Of a DNA stretch of 64,000 nucleotides, positions 1-10,190 are shown one piece after another. The stretch is from Termitomyces sp. T153 (Eukaryota > Basidiomycota > Agaricomycetes > Agaricales > Lyophyllaceae): the NCBI GenBank assembly GCA_018296165.2, contig JACKQL020000028.1:620001-684000 (forward strand), written 5' to 3'. Each line of letters opens with the position of its first letter. Position 1 is the stretch's first letter. A program made the translations under genes and the position numbers. Under the pieces are notes generated by a model, which made no database searches, was not told the origin of the DNA, and worked only from the letters and a program-made list of their open reading frames with translations.

Positions 1-538
1 AAACACGAAACATGAGAAGGAAACAATCAGACCATAGGTAATGTTAAGCAATATCAAGACTAGAGTACAAAGAGCTACTCGACGGCTTATATACTGACTA
101 CTGGAGAACTTCGGGGTATGTCGGCTGCGGCAGCGGGGCTTGGCAGAGCTTGACGGAGTGGGCAGGTGTCGGTTGCGATCAAGGATCGGGCTGCGCTGAT
201 ACGTTGATGGGATCATTGGGGAACGCGGGTCGCCCCGAGGTTGTCGTGATACTCTGGAATAGGTCGGAGGAACCAGGGTGTTGAGTTGATGATGGGTGGC
301 GAAGATCGGGAACAGCAGGGGTGGTTCTTGGGGTTCGGGAGATCCAGGGTAAGTGTCAGTGGCTGCAGGGAAGGCACCAAAGTTGGCCAGGGGGCTGTCG
401 GAGTTAGCCAGGGAGGTGTCGGAGTTAGCCAAAATAGGCACGGGGCATGGGCGGAAGTTCGGCGGAGCATCAGGGGTTTTTTGGGGGTTCGGGGGGTTGA
501 TGGACGATGTGCGGGGGTTCAGGGGACGGGTCGTGACA
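1..538 (-). mobile_element. LTR, partial, inverted (family A)
   Basis: This is the reverse complement of the first half of the LTRs at 7569-8703 and 60578-61701. The outer terminus TGTCA lies at 534-538 on the minus strand; the rest of the LTR and its internal region lie beyond the left window edge. A TATA-like box sits at 86-93 on the minus strand. It remains CpG-rich compared with the neighbouring family A copy, which suggests a younger or less mutated insertion. No target duplication can be checked because one end is missing. Confidence 0.85.
86..93 (-). promoter_or_regulatory. TATA box in inverted LTR
   Basis: TATATAAG on the minus strand, at the same LTR position as in the other three LTR copies, shortly before the conserved ACTCTAGTCTTGAT stretch. 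It is the likely core promoter at the U3/R boundary (inference from conservation and position). Confidence 0.5.
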
Positions 539-1667
539 CAGGAGACCTAAAAAGAGGACCTAACACTAGTTACTAGATAGGGTAGCTGGCAGTAGGAAGT
601 TAATAGTTGAGGGCAAGTCAGTGACCATCCCAGAGAACTAGAGCAAAAGTTGTGTTGTGGAGTGAAGTCGAAAGAAGTCACTATTGCTAGCAGAAGTCAC
701 TATTGCTAGCAGAAGTCACTATTGCTAGTGGAAGTCGCTAGTGACAATAAGGAAAGAAAAAGGGTAAAGACCAATAATGTCACTAAGACAAAGCACCCTC
801 TTAATGGAGGTAGGGGAGAGTGAGGGAATAAGGTAGAGACAGGGAAAGGCAGCAACAGGAAGACTAAAAATCAAGGGACAAATGTAAACTGGTCGCTAGC
901 CATAGTCGCTAGCATTGCTAAGTCAGATTAACTAAAATAGGCACCCACAGTTGGCACCACACTAAGTCAAGGTCAAAGTCAAGAAGGCTTATTGCTAAGC
1001 CTGGGTCGAAGGCGATAGAAGAGCAAAAGAAGCAAAGTGAAATCTCTTGCTGGTAAGCTTAAAGATAGCAGTTCTCTGATTGTTCCCTTTTCTAGTGTCT
1101 ATGTACAATCAGTATTTATACATTTCAAAGTATAGTATGGGAAAGTAAACAAATAGGCACCACTAGCAATGGCATCTGTCACTGTGTTTATGGTGCATAC
1201 AAGGTGTCAGTCTGTAACTAAGTGAAAAATCATAGGCAAAGTCTTGGCAGCACCTAATTGTGAATGGAACCAAAAAAAAACAAGTCCGATGTCAATACCT
1301 GAAGCGTAGATGCCATTCAATGTTGGTAAGCTTGGCAAAAGAAATGATAGTAAAAAGGTACGCATCTGATAATTTGTCCATATATAGTAAGAGAATGCTG
1401 TTTTGTTGCTAGAGTTGCTAGGGTCACTAATAATCGTTGCTAGGGAGGGTCTAGGCCTTGATGATTTAGGCCCAAGTTCCAGACTCCATGTGATGTTTCT
1501 CATGATCAGTAAGTCTTGTGGTCACTAAAGTCTCATGCTTTGGTCCAATCCTTGGGCTAGGTCTTGTGTGCTGAGTGTTGTGACTTGTGTCGGATTCAAG
1601 GTAGTCAGCTGCTGCTAAGTCCAAAATGCCAAAAAAATGGTGCTCAGCAATAACTGGGGCTCATCAC
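539..1667. other. Unassigned repeat-like DNA rich in TTGCTAG/GTCACTA motifs
   Basis: No convincing gene is seen. The stretch is dense in short variants of TTGCTAG and GTCGCTAG (around 690, 709, 727, 895, 910, 1407, 1416, 1437) and GTCACTA. The phrase AAATAGGCACC occurs near 934 and 1151. It abuts a truncated family A LTR at about 1668, so it is either the inserted or recombined sequence that replaced the front of that LTR, or part of another unrecognised element. Confidence 0.4.
673..742 (+). repeat. 19-bp tandem repeat, about 3.5 units
   Basis: Unit AGAAGTCACTATTGCTAGC begins at 673, 692 and 711, the third unit having a changed last base. A degenerate partial copy (GAAGTCGCTAGTG) follows. 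Confidence 0.9.
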
Positions 1668-2059
1668 TGTGATTACAATTACAAACCTCCAACACTCTTT
1701 CACCAACTCCAGACCTCACTACACACTTGGCTCCAAACCCTATCAATCCTCATTGATCCCCCATCAGAACTCCAGCTCCACTCCCATCATTTGCATAGCC
1801 TCTGCCTCCTCTGCACCTGCAATACTCACATACAGACTTATGCCTGAACCCTGCCAAGCCCGTCCCCCTTCCCCACAACTCATTCTCTACTCCTCCAGAC
1901 CTCCCCAGACTTGCTCGGATCAATTCCCACTAACTATCCTCACAAGTCCCCAGTGTTTGGAACACCTCTGAGTGCCTAGTTGTCAGTGCAGGGAATCACA
2001 TCTGTCTAGTAAGGACTTGCTCAGTGTAGCTGAGCCCCCATGGTCAGTGGAACCTGACA
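1668..2059 (+). mobile_element. 5' LTR of family A element, front truncated
   Basis: Aligns with 8313-8703, the end of the 3' LTR, with only about nine differences in 390 bp by hand count, nearly all C/T or G/A transitions. It ends in TGACA at 2055-2059. The first roughly 740 bp expected for this LTR are absent and replaced by unrelated sequence. The high similarity supports its being the partner LTR of 7569-8703. Confidence 0.8.
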
Positions 2060-4440
2060 TAATCTCAAGACTCTACCTTACCCCATTTGTGATGTCTGCA
2101 TGTGCCTTGCACACATATTCACCAAACAATTCCAATGTCTATGGTTGACCCATGCCTGGAAACCCTTATGATTCATATGGCCCTGCCCAATTTGCCAAGG
2201 CACCCTGAGTCATGGATCTGACACCAAGCATCCCTTCCACTCTGGTTACACCCATACAATGGCTCTCTCCATGGACACCCTCCCCAACCCATGCCCAACC
2301 CTACAGCACTCCTGCAAACCACCCTTCCCATACCTTCTCTGCCAGCTCGGCTTCCCCGCAAAGACCAAACCTGGCATCACCAAGGCTTCACCCAGACCCC
2401 AGCAACAATTCAGTCCATTGCTCAACAACTTCTCCAACACTGCACAACAGATCATCTGAATTTCACCCACAACCCTCCCCAAGAAAAGACCACCCTCCAA
2501 GCTAGCCCTGCCATCAATTGGAATCAAGCTCAACCTAGCAGCCCCACCCACAATAATGCAAGATTCCAAGACCAATACTATGCCCCAAATTATAGAAACC
2601 ACTTCCAGGATCAGTTAGGACTCCCTGGCTGACTCAGCTGTCACTTCTGCCCAACAAATGAAAGGAGCCCAATGCCTCTGACCCAACCCCAACAACTCTG
2701 GAACAAGACTAAGAAATCCCCAAGCTTCTAGGTGATCAAGAAAGGGAGGGATATGCCCCTCTGCCCCAACTCTTGAAGCACAACCCCAAAATTGACAAGG
2801 AGAACCATGGCACCCCAACTCTCAATAAGGAACAACTCCAGAGTCCCACCCACTACTTCGACACCCCCCCATTTGATCTGGAACCTCCAACATCAAAGAT
2901 CCTTGATGCCAACCCTCCCCACACACCATCAGATGTGGACCCCACCATCAGACTATGCCACCTCCCACATCAAGAACCCCCAGCATAGGAGTTGCCCTGC
3001 CAGAACAAACCATAGGAAAGATGGCCCTATACAAAGTAGTTCCCCAGGGTACTCTAAATTTGCTAACCTGTTCATATAAGGGAGGGAGAAGCCCCACCAT
3101 CATCCCAGAGACCATTGATCAACCCACTCAAACATTCTGATGACCCAAAGAGCATATGCTCTGACATTCTTGGAGGACTTCCCTGCCAGGATCAACAACC
3201 CAAATAACCCTGCGCTGACTCAAAGCTGCCCTGATCCACCCCTCTGACCCACTCCAGACCCTAGCAACACAACTCCAGGGCCCCCACTTCGACTCTGACA
3301 TCCAACCAAGGGGACCTATGACACCAGCTCAACAATGAGGCCCCTGTAGCTCCAACCCCACAAGCATAAATCACCAACCACCAGCTCCATACAACCCTGC
3401 CTCTATGCCAGAAGATGTCTATCAAGCAGGGACCACACCAACGGAGTACCCAGAAACAAACCCCATGCAAAGTAATCTCTCCAGAGTACCCTAAAGTTGC
3501 TGATGCCTTTCCCAAGAAGCAAGCAGTGCTTCTCCCCATTGCCACCCACCCTGAATTAACATCTAAAAAACCAAAGGATGTCACATGCTGCAATCCTGCC
3601 CTTGGAGTCCTAGCTCCACCACTGTCCCACTCCCCTCCTCCAATGCAAAATGCTCCCCAAGAAGAGAATAAACTCTAGGACCCTTGAAGTAGCTCCCCCC
3701 CAAAATTCACAACACCTCTGGCGAATCCAACCACACCCAATGGAGACCAACCCTGAAGCCAAGAATAATGAAGTGGCCCCACTGACTCCACTCCAACAAT
3801 CAAGGGACCAATGATGCCCTCCAAAGAAGCGACCAACCCCCACCCACATTTGCAACAACCTCCAGACTGCTCCAGAGCACAAATAAAGAATTGCCCCAAC
3901 CCCACCATGACTCCCAGGGAGTCCAAACCAATGCTCCCCTGCAATTGACTTCCCTGCTGCCCTCCAACAATTGTGAATGACCATCTCCCCCCAATGCAGC
4001 AAATATTTCACACAGAGGGACAATGGCCAGACTCACTCAAAACCTTGGAAGGCAGCTAGACCTGCTCCCCCCATCCAAGCTTGGCTCTAGGAGCCACTGC
4101 CACTCTTATACAACAATTCTGCTGCTCAGTGGTAACATCCATCAAACATCTACTTGTCATGCTAACACAAACCTAGAGGAAAACCCTCACTCCAGAGCTT
4201 CCCCTCCGATTTGTGACACAACCCCACTAACAAGTTAAGACCCAATCCCAACCCCCACATTGACCCTGGACCCCTGGTACTTGTGCTTGGAATGGCAGAC
4301 CAACAAAATGCACCTTGAACCCCTTCCTCTGCCCTGCACCACCCCCAAAGCCAACACAACCAATGAACCCCCCACCAAGTGACCCTTGTATTAACTCTGG
4401 ACTGCTAACTTTTTCCCTGATGAAAGAAACACCTACCCCC

Positions 4441-4790
4441 AGAAGGAACTTGTTGTGACTGATCACCCTGAACCCCGCCCCCTCATCATCAATACTCCAG
4501 AGCACACCAAAGCACCACCAGCCATTCCCCAACTAACCTCCATGCTGCTCCTGCCCAAAGAAGCATCCTCCAATACAACCCCAACAGCCCTCCAAACTCT
4601 AGGAAGTGTTAGAAATATGTAAGACCCCTCTGTCCATCTCTGGACTTACCCTTAGCCAGGAAAGCAATGTCACATAGATGACCTAGAACCCACAAACCTC
4701 GACTCTGGACCAGAAGGAACTTGCTGGGACTAATCACTCCAAACCCTGCCCCCTCATCATCAACACTCTAAAGCACACCAAAGCACCACC
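4441..4790 (+). repeat. Internal direct duplication, two ~80-bp copies
   Basis: 4441-4520 and 4711-4790 share AGAAGGAACTTG, CCGCCCCCTCATCATCAA (T for G in the second copy) and AGCACACCAAAGCACCACC. They are spaced 270 bp apart. The right-hand copy of this element reaches the homologous point just at the window edge and runs directly from CCCCCAGA to the AGGAAGT block, so the duplication looks specific to the left copy. Confidence 0.75.
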
Positions 4791-5749
4791 CGAGCATGCC
4801 CGCCCATAGATGCAATACTCCAGAGCACAACTTTGACCAGAACCAACACTCTGGAGCACAGCAAAGCCCCAATCCCAAGTGCCCTTCACCAAATACAATA
4901 CTCCGGAGCTCGACAAAACCCCACCATGCACAACCCCACCCAAATGTAAACCTCTGGGCACTCCCAACCAAGGAATTGCAACCCTCACTCTAAGGGAGTA
5001 CCTCCACCTCCACCCTGACCAAACCCACAGCATAGATGGCATGGAAAACAACCCCCTGCCAACTTGCTACAGGGACTACCCTACCCCAGGGGCTCTGCCA
5101 CTAAGCCACCAGGGACTCCCTCCTCTGACCAACTACGCCCCAAGGATGAACCTCACCCCACCACTCCCATCATTGTTAAAAAGGACCTCTGCCACCCCAC
5201 CACCCGTGTTAGCATAAAGGCCAAACCCCCGGAAGACCTTTGCTCCTCCTGCCAGCTGCACCAACAAAAGACTGAAGCCCCGACCACCCCAAACACACAT
5301 TGAAGACTCGGAGGTCCACCCCCTTAAACCAGCACAATGCACATCTCTGCTGCAGACTGAAGAAAACCCCTACACCCTAGGTCCAAGACTCCGAGAATCA
5401 AATCCAGCAATGCCACCCAAAAACACCATGGAACTCCACAGGAAGACTCCCAACACCCCCGCTGAGCCTTGGGAACTCTTTCTATGGCGCTTTGCCCCAT
5501 CCTGACAACTCCGGGACTAGCCAACACAGACGGCATTAGTGGGCTTAACCCCTGCCTCTGGATCCACTAGGGATTCAACTCCCACCAGCACCCCTATGTG
5601 TTTCACTTACCTCACCCTCACACAAATTAAAGTCTCACTTCACACACCCAGGAACAACGAAGATGCATTGGAAGTACAAAAAGATATAATACAAGGTGGA
5701 ATGGGGCAGCAAACTTGAAGACAACAAGAAACAGGGCCTGACCACCCCC

Positions 5750-7351
5750 TCACTTTTCCCCCAGAACCCCCACCACCCTCACCCCCAAATCAATCTCCAT
5801 CTGGGCCCACACCACCGCTAAGACCTCTACCAACTCTGGCAAAGCCTCCCCTGCATCCACTGCCACTTCCCACCATGACCCTAGGGCCACCGTGTTATGC
5901 TGCCAATGCCCTGCTAGCAACCTCCCCACCCTTGCCATCCCCTGCTGCAACTCTGGAGGCTGACCCATGGACATCTGCACCAACCCATCTTGGATCGATG
6001 CAAATGCTGCAGAAGCACTGTCCAAGAGAACCTGGTGCTCCCACACTCAGCCTGACCCCAAAAACAACTCATTTTAGTAACAGACAGAGAATTTGGAAAG
6101 ACACTTATGAAGGATCCCTGCATGCCCTGAAGCAGCCTCATTGGCCAGCCAATCCTCCCTCTGCCTTGCTACCTCCAACTCTGCCCACAGTGAACCACCC
6201 TCCAGTGCCATTCCCCATTCCTCCACCTCCTCCATAGGCCACACCTCCCGCTGCATCTGACACTCCCACAAGCCCTGTACCTCTGGTGCTCACTCTATCG
6301 CCACTCACACTGAGGTGTTCTGCACCTGCTCCAATGCCTTCTTCTCTGCCTGTGCCGCATCTCAATCCTCCCTCGCCTATCGAAGCTCCCCCTCCTGTGC
6401 CATCAACGCTGTTATTAGAACCTCCACCTGCTTGCAAAGAAAGACCTCCATGATTGAAGGCATGGGCTCTGGAGAACTTGATGCCTGTTCCAAGGGCATG
6501 CCCAGGATAGAAGAGTAAATGTGAGACTCCAGAGGGCCTGCCATCAGCTTGTGCCCCTACAGCCTCTTGCTGGGCCCTGCCCCTGATGGTGGGGAAGCTC
6601 TCTGCTTCCCACAGTCTGCTGCTAAGGACACCCCCTCCCTCCGCCCACTCTGTGGAGGCTCCACCTGCCCTGCAGACCACTCCGCACTCCCCTCCCCCAA
6701 TACCTGGGTCTTCCGCACCTTGCCCAGCTGACCCTGCACCCAGTTCTTGTCCCACCCCTGCTCCGTGGCAATGCATGCCACTCGCCACTCCAACAAAATT
6801 GAGCACTTCTCATGGCTCATGTGACACAGAAGGCAAACAGAAGTGTCACATCGCAAGCCCACAGAAGGCACATCAAAAATGCAGGCCTTGCCCTGCCATG
6901 CACAGATAACACACTAAAGACAACGGATCAGCACACATGACAAAAGAGAACTCAAAGACTCACTGGGGCCTCATTTTGACACCATTCTAGCATTGGGGGG
7001 CCCCGAGCTCACACCAGCACCCTTGCAAACTCCTCCACCATCACCTCCACCTAAGGGATTTGCTGCAATGGTGGGACCCCTTCTGCATCCCCTGCTGCCA
7101 ATTGGTGCACCACGGGATGGAATTTGGCCCGCCTAGGACCCCCCGAGGAACCCACCACCGCCATGGACAACTCTGCAAAACTCCATCAGCCACTCCAAGA
7201 AAACAAGTCAATACTGCTCACAACTCCAGTACATGGCACCAGCTTGGTGCCAACACTCAAACTCCTCCCCCTTGCTGTCATACACAATCACCTTGTCTGC
7301 ATCTGAAAACAATGGGGCAGGGGAAGTGGCTGAGTAACTGGGAGAGGACAT
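5750..7351 (-). pseudogene. Antisense open frame of the LTR element: coiled-coil protein, broken
   Basis: On the strand opposite to the LTR element, one single reading frame stays protein-like from a Met codon at 7351 to a stop at 5750, about 534 codons, interrupted by about a dozen stops (mostly TGA/TAG, as expected from CGA or CAG decay) but with no frame change. The N-terminal part begins MSSPSYSATS. A Gly-rich segment follows, then a Cys-rich stretch (about 6925-6800). The region 6470-6080 is Glu/Ala/Leu/Lys-rich with heptad spacing and predicts a long coiled coil; the C-terminal part is helical. I do not recognise a named family. An antisense frame of this length with a uniform phase argues for a former gene carried by the element rather than a shadow. 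The cysteines may partly be arginine codons altered by CpG decay. Confidence 0.6.
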
Positions 7352-7555
7352 GACAAAAGATTTGGGAAGCCCCAGGGTACATCCAAGGCTTTTTAATTGA
7401 TTGGGAAGAACCCCCTAATGAAGCAGCAGCCATGCTTTGACTTTGCCTCCCATGCCACCATCACTCACTGCAGATTGATCAATATTACTTGGCTTTGATT
7501 CCCATGCCCCTGCCAATCCCCAACCCACTCCCCATGTCTCAAGGGTCTCAACACT

Positions 7556-7568
7556 GAAGGGGGGGTGA
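7556..7568 (+). other. Polypurine tract
   Basis: A purine-rich run (GAAGG followed by G5, then TGA) lies directly before the 3' LTR terminus TGTCA at 7569. It is the expected plus-strand primer site and fixes the element orientation as plus. Confidence 0.75.
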
Positions 7569-8703
7569 TGTCATGACCCATTTCCTGGACCCCCGTACAT
7601 TGCCCAACAAACCCCCATCTTCCCAGAACCTCCCCCGATGCTCTGTCAAACTTCTCCAGCACTCTGTGCCTACTCTGGCTAACTCCAATGCATTCTTAGC
7701 TAACTCTGATGGCCCCCTGGCCAACTCTGATGTCTTCCCCACAGCCACCGGCACTTCTCCTAGATCTCCTGAGCCCCTGGGACCACTCCTCCACCATGCC
7801 TGACCCCATTACATGCCATCAACTCAACACCCTGGCTCCTCTGACTTACCTTGGAGTATCACAACAACCTTGAAATGGACCACGTCAACAATTGATCCCA
7901 TCAACATATCAACGCAGCCCACCCTCTGGTTGTAACTGACACCCGTCGACTCTGTTGAGCTCTGCCAAGCCCTGCCACCACAGCCGACATTCCCGGAGCT
8001 CTCCAGTAGTCAGTATATAAGACGTAGAGTAGCTCTTTGTACTCTAGTCTTGAGATTACCTGCCTTACCTGATGTGTTTCTGATTGTTTCTTCTCGTGTT
8101 TTGTGTTCTGTGTCTTGTTTTCCTTATTCTCAGTCTCCTGGTCTTATCTCGTCCCTATTCCATTATCATTTCATTATTGTTCTGTGTCTCCGCCTGAATC
8201 TATTCTTGTTCTTGTCTCGTCTCCATCTCATTTTGTTTGACTCCATCTCATCTCATTTGATTCTGTCTATTGTGTTCAAGTCCTCTTGACCATAATGCCC
8301 CCACAAATTCCGCGATTATGATTACAAACCTCCGACACTCTTTCACCAACTCCAGACCTCACTACACACTTGGCTCCAAACCCTATCAATCCTCATTGAT
8401 CCCCCATCAGAACTCCAGCTCCACTCCCATCATTTGCATAGCCTCTGCCTCCTCTGCACCTGCAATACTCACATACAGACTTATGCCTGAACCCTGCCAA
8501 GCCCATCCCCCTTCCCCGCAACTCATTCTCTACTCCTCCAGACCTCCCCAGACTTGCTTGGATCAATTCCCACTAACTATCCCTCACAAGTCCCCAGTGT
8601 TTGGAACACCTCTGAGTGCCCAGTTGTCAGTGCAGGGAATCATGTCTGCCTAGTAAGGACTTGCCCAGTGTAGCTGAGCCCCCATGGTCAGCGGAACCTG
8701 ACA
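7569..8703 (+). mobile_element. 3' LTR of family A element (1135 bp)
   Basis: Begins TGTCA, ends TGACA, and aligns with 60578-61701 over its whole length. It contains a TATA-like box at 8014-8021. Many CpG sites of the right-hand copy are TG or CA here. The 5 bp before the element's left end cannot be compared because the 5' LTR is truncated. The LTR joins directly to a DIRS-like element at 8704, so the insertion was into or next to that element. Confidence 0.9.
8014..8021 (+). promoter_or_regulatory. TATA box in 3' LTR
   Basis: TATATAAG, conserved in position with the LTRs at 61022-61029, 63336-63343 (minus) and 86-93 (minus). Transcription probably starts a few tens of bases downstream, near CTCTAGTCTTGA. 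Confidence 0.5.
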
Positions 8704-10190
8704 GTGGGCACATGCACATCATACCCCACAGACATATGTTGCAAGTATAATGAAGGCAAATGCACTATGACTCCATGCCCCTGGGGCCACCCTTATAGCT
8801 GTGCCACATGCAGAAAGATGGGTGCACTCATGGCCCCTTCCCCACACCTCTGTTTCTCAACTTCCACACATCTCCTCTGGGAGCAGTATCATATAAACAA
8901 TCCAATAAAATATGCTGCATTCACCATCTCTCCTGGCCTGACAGGACATCAGTCAACAATGGCATCCCCACTGAGGAGGCAAGCATTGTATATGACATGA
9001 TTGATTAGGCTATTGCCAATCTCATGGCATCAGGGCCTGGGTCCCTGATGATCAAACTGGACCTAGAGTCTGCATTTTGTCATATCCCAGTATGAGTTGA
9101 GGACTGGCCTCTCCTAGGCTTCACATGGATGGGCAAGTTTTATCATGACACCATTCTTGGCTTTGGCTGCTGCTCAGCTCCTTACATCTTTAATCTCTTT
9201 GCTGAGACCCTGCATTGGATCATGCAGAACAACATTCTAGCTCATGTACATCATTACCTTGATGATTTCTTGTCAATCTTTGCAGCTATCATGCCACTTG
9301 ATTCTGTCCATCAATCTCTCTTGTGGGCCCTCAATCTTGGCTCACAGCTTGGGCTGTCATTCCAGCCATCCAAGGATTGTCGGGCCAGCAACCGCAACCA
9401 CAATTGAATTCTTGGGACTTGAACTTGACTCAATTGTGATGGAAGTATGCCTCCCCAGCAATAAGCTCACTTATCTCATACAGCTCCTTGACACATGGAT
9501 TGGACACACAACCTGCACATGCTGCAAACTAGACAAACTCACCAGCTTTTTACAATTTATGTCACAGGTTATTCCCTTGCATGCGCCTTCCTTTGCAGGT
9601 TATATGACTTCACCACATCTTTCCCAGCATCTCAGTTTATATGTCATCACATTCCAAAAGTGGCATGCTGTGACCTCAAGTGGTGGTGCTCTGTTGCAAC
9701 CAACGGGAATGGCATTTGCCTCATTGGCCAGTCCCGTCCCACAGTCAACATCTACACAGATGCGAGTGGTAAGAAAGGCCTCAGTGGTCACTTAGGGAAG
9801 GAGTGGTTTGCGGCATGATGCCCTAGACAACTTAGACCTGAGCATATCCAGGTCAAAGAAATGTTTGCTGTCATATATGCGGTCCTGTGCTGGGGGCCGC
9901 AACTGACAGGCTGTCACATCATTTTCCACATAGACAATGATGTGGTCTACAACGCGATTTGCGATCTGACAATCAGATCGACCCCAACAATGAAACTCAT
10001 GCGCCACCTGATTGCCCTGGCCTGCCACCTCAATTTCTCATTCTCTTCCAGTTGGTTATCTTCTTCCAATAATTTGATTGCTGATGCTGCATCTCGTTTT
10101 TCCTTTTCCTGCATGTTTTCCATTGCCCCATGGTTGAACCTCGAGCCTTGCTCGAAACACCTCCAACTTGGTGGTATGAACAGCATCGGC
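8704..10190 (+). pseudogene. Gag C-terminus, reverse transcriptase and RNase H of the DIRS-like element, broken
   Basis: A Cys-rich segment with pattern CCKYNEGKC...CPWGH...CATC (8734-8826) matches the zinc finger ending the Gag of YR elements. The reverse transcriptase follows: palm motif LDLESAF near 9060, the SAPYIFN block near 9180, and the catalytic HYLDDFL near 9255. Frameshifts fall near 9390 and 9500 and an in-frame stop near 9003. The RNase H domain runs from TDAS (about 9757) through the VKEMFAV glutamate (about 9850) and HIDND (about 9930) to NLIADAASR (about 10075), so all four acidic residues are visible. A TGA at 9817 breaks it, again consistent with a CGA codon. The protein would have copied the element's RNA and is now inactive. 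Confidence 0.8.

Larger units (their letters stand above)
2060..7568 (+). mobile_element. Internal region of a large non-autonomous LTR element
   Basis: Lies between two family A LTRs and ends in a purine tract. The start (2060 onward) aligns with the right-hand copy at 61702-62748 plus 63742-64000, with many C-to-T or G-to-A changes at CpG and with roughly 1.3 kb of extra sequence on the left. Plus-strand frames are short and proline-rich from base composition. I find no reverse transcriptase, RNase H, integrase, protease or zinc-knuckle signature on the plus strand. The only long coherent frame is antisense (5750-7351). The element is best described as a large non-autonomous derivative mobilised by a partner. 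Confidence 0.65.

Noticed and set aside
673..742. CRISPR-like array
   Set aside because: Units are directly adjacent with no spacers, and the genome is eukaryotic.
2212..5303. Many overlapping Pro/Ser/His-rich plus-strand frames in the left LTR element
   Set aside because: No Gag, protease or zinc-knuckle pattern; composition alone (C-rich strand) explains the open frames, and the preserved right-hand copy does not keep them.
6138..6806. 222-codon Gly-rich minus-strand frame
   Set aside because: It is the shadow of the antisense coiled-coil frame in another phase; it has no stops because of GC-rich third positions and lacks heptads or motifs.
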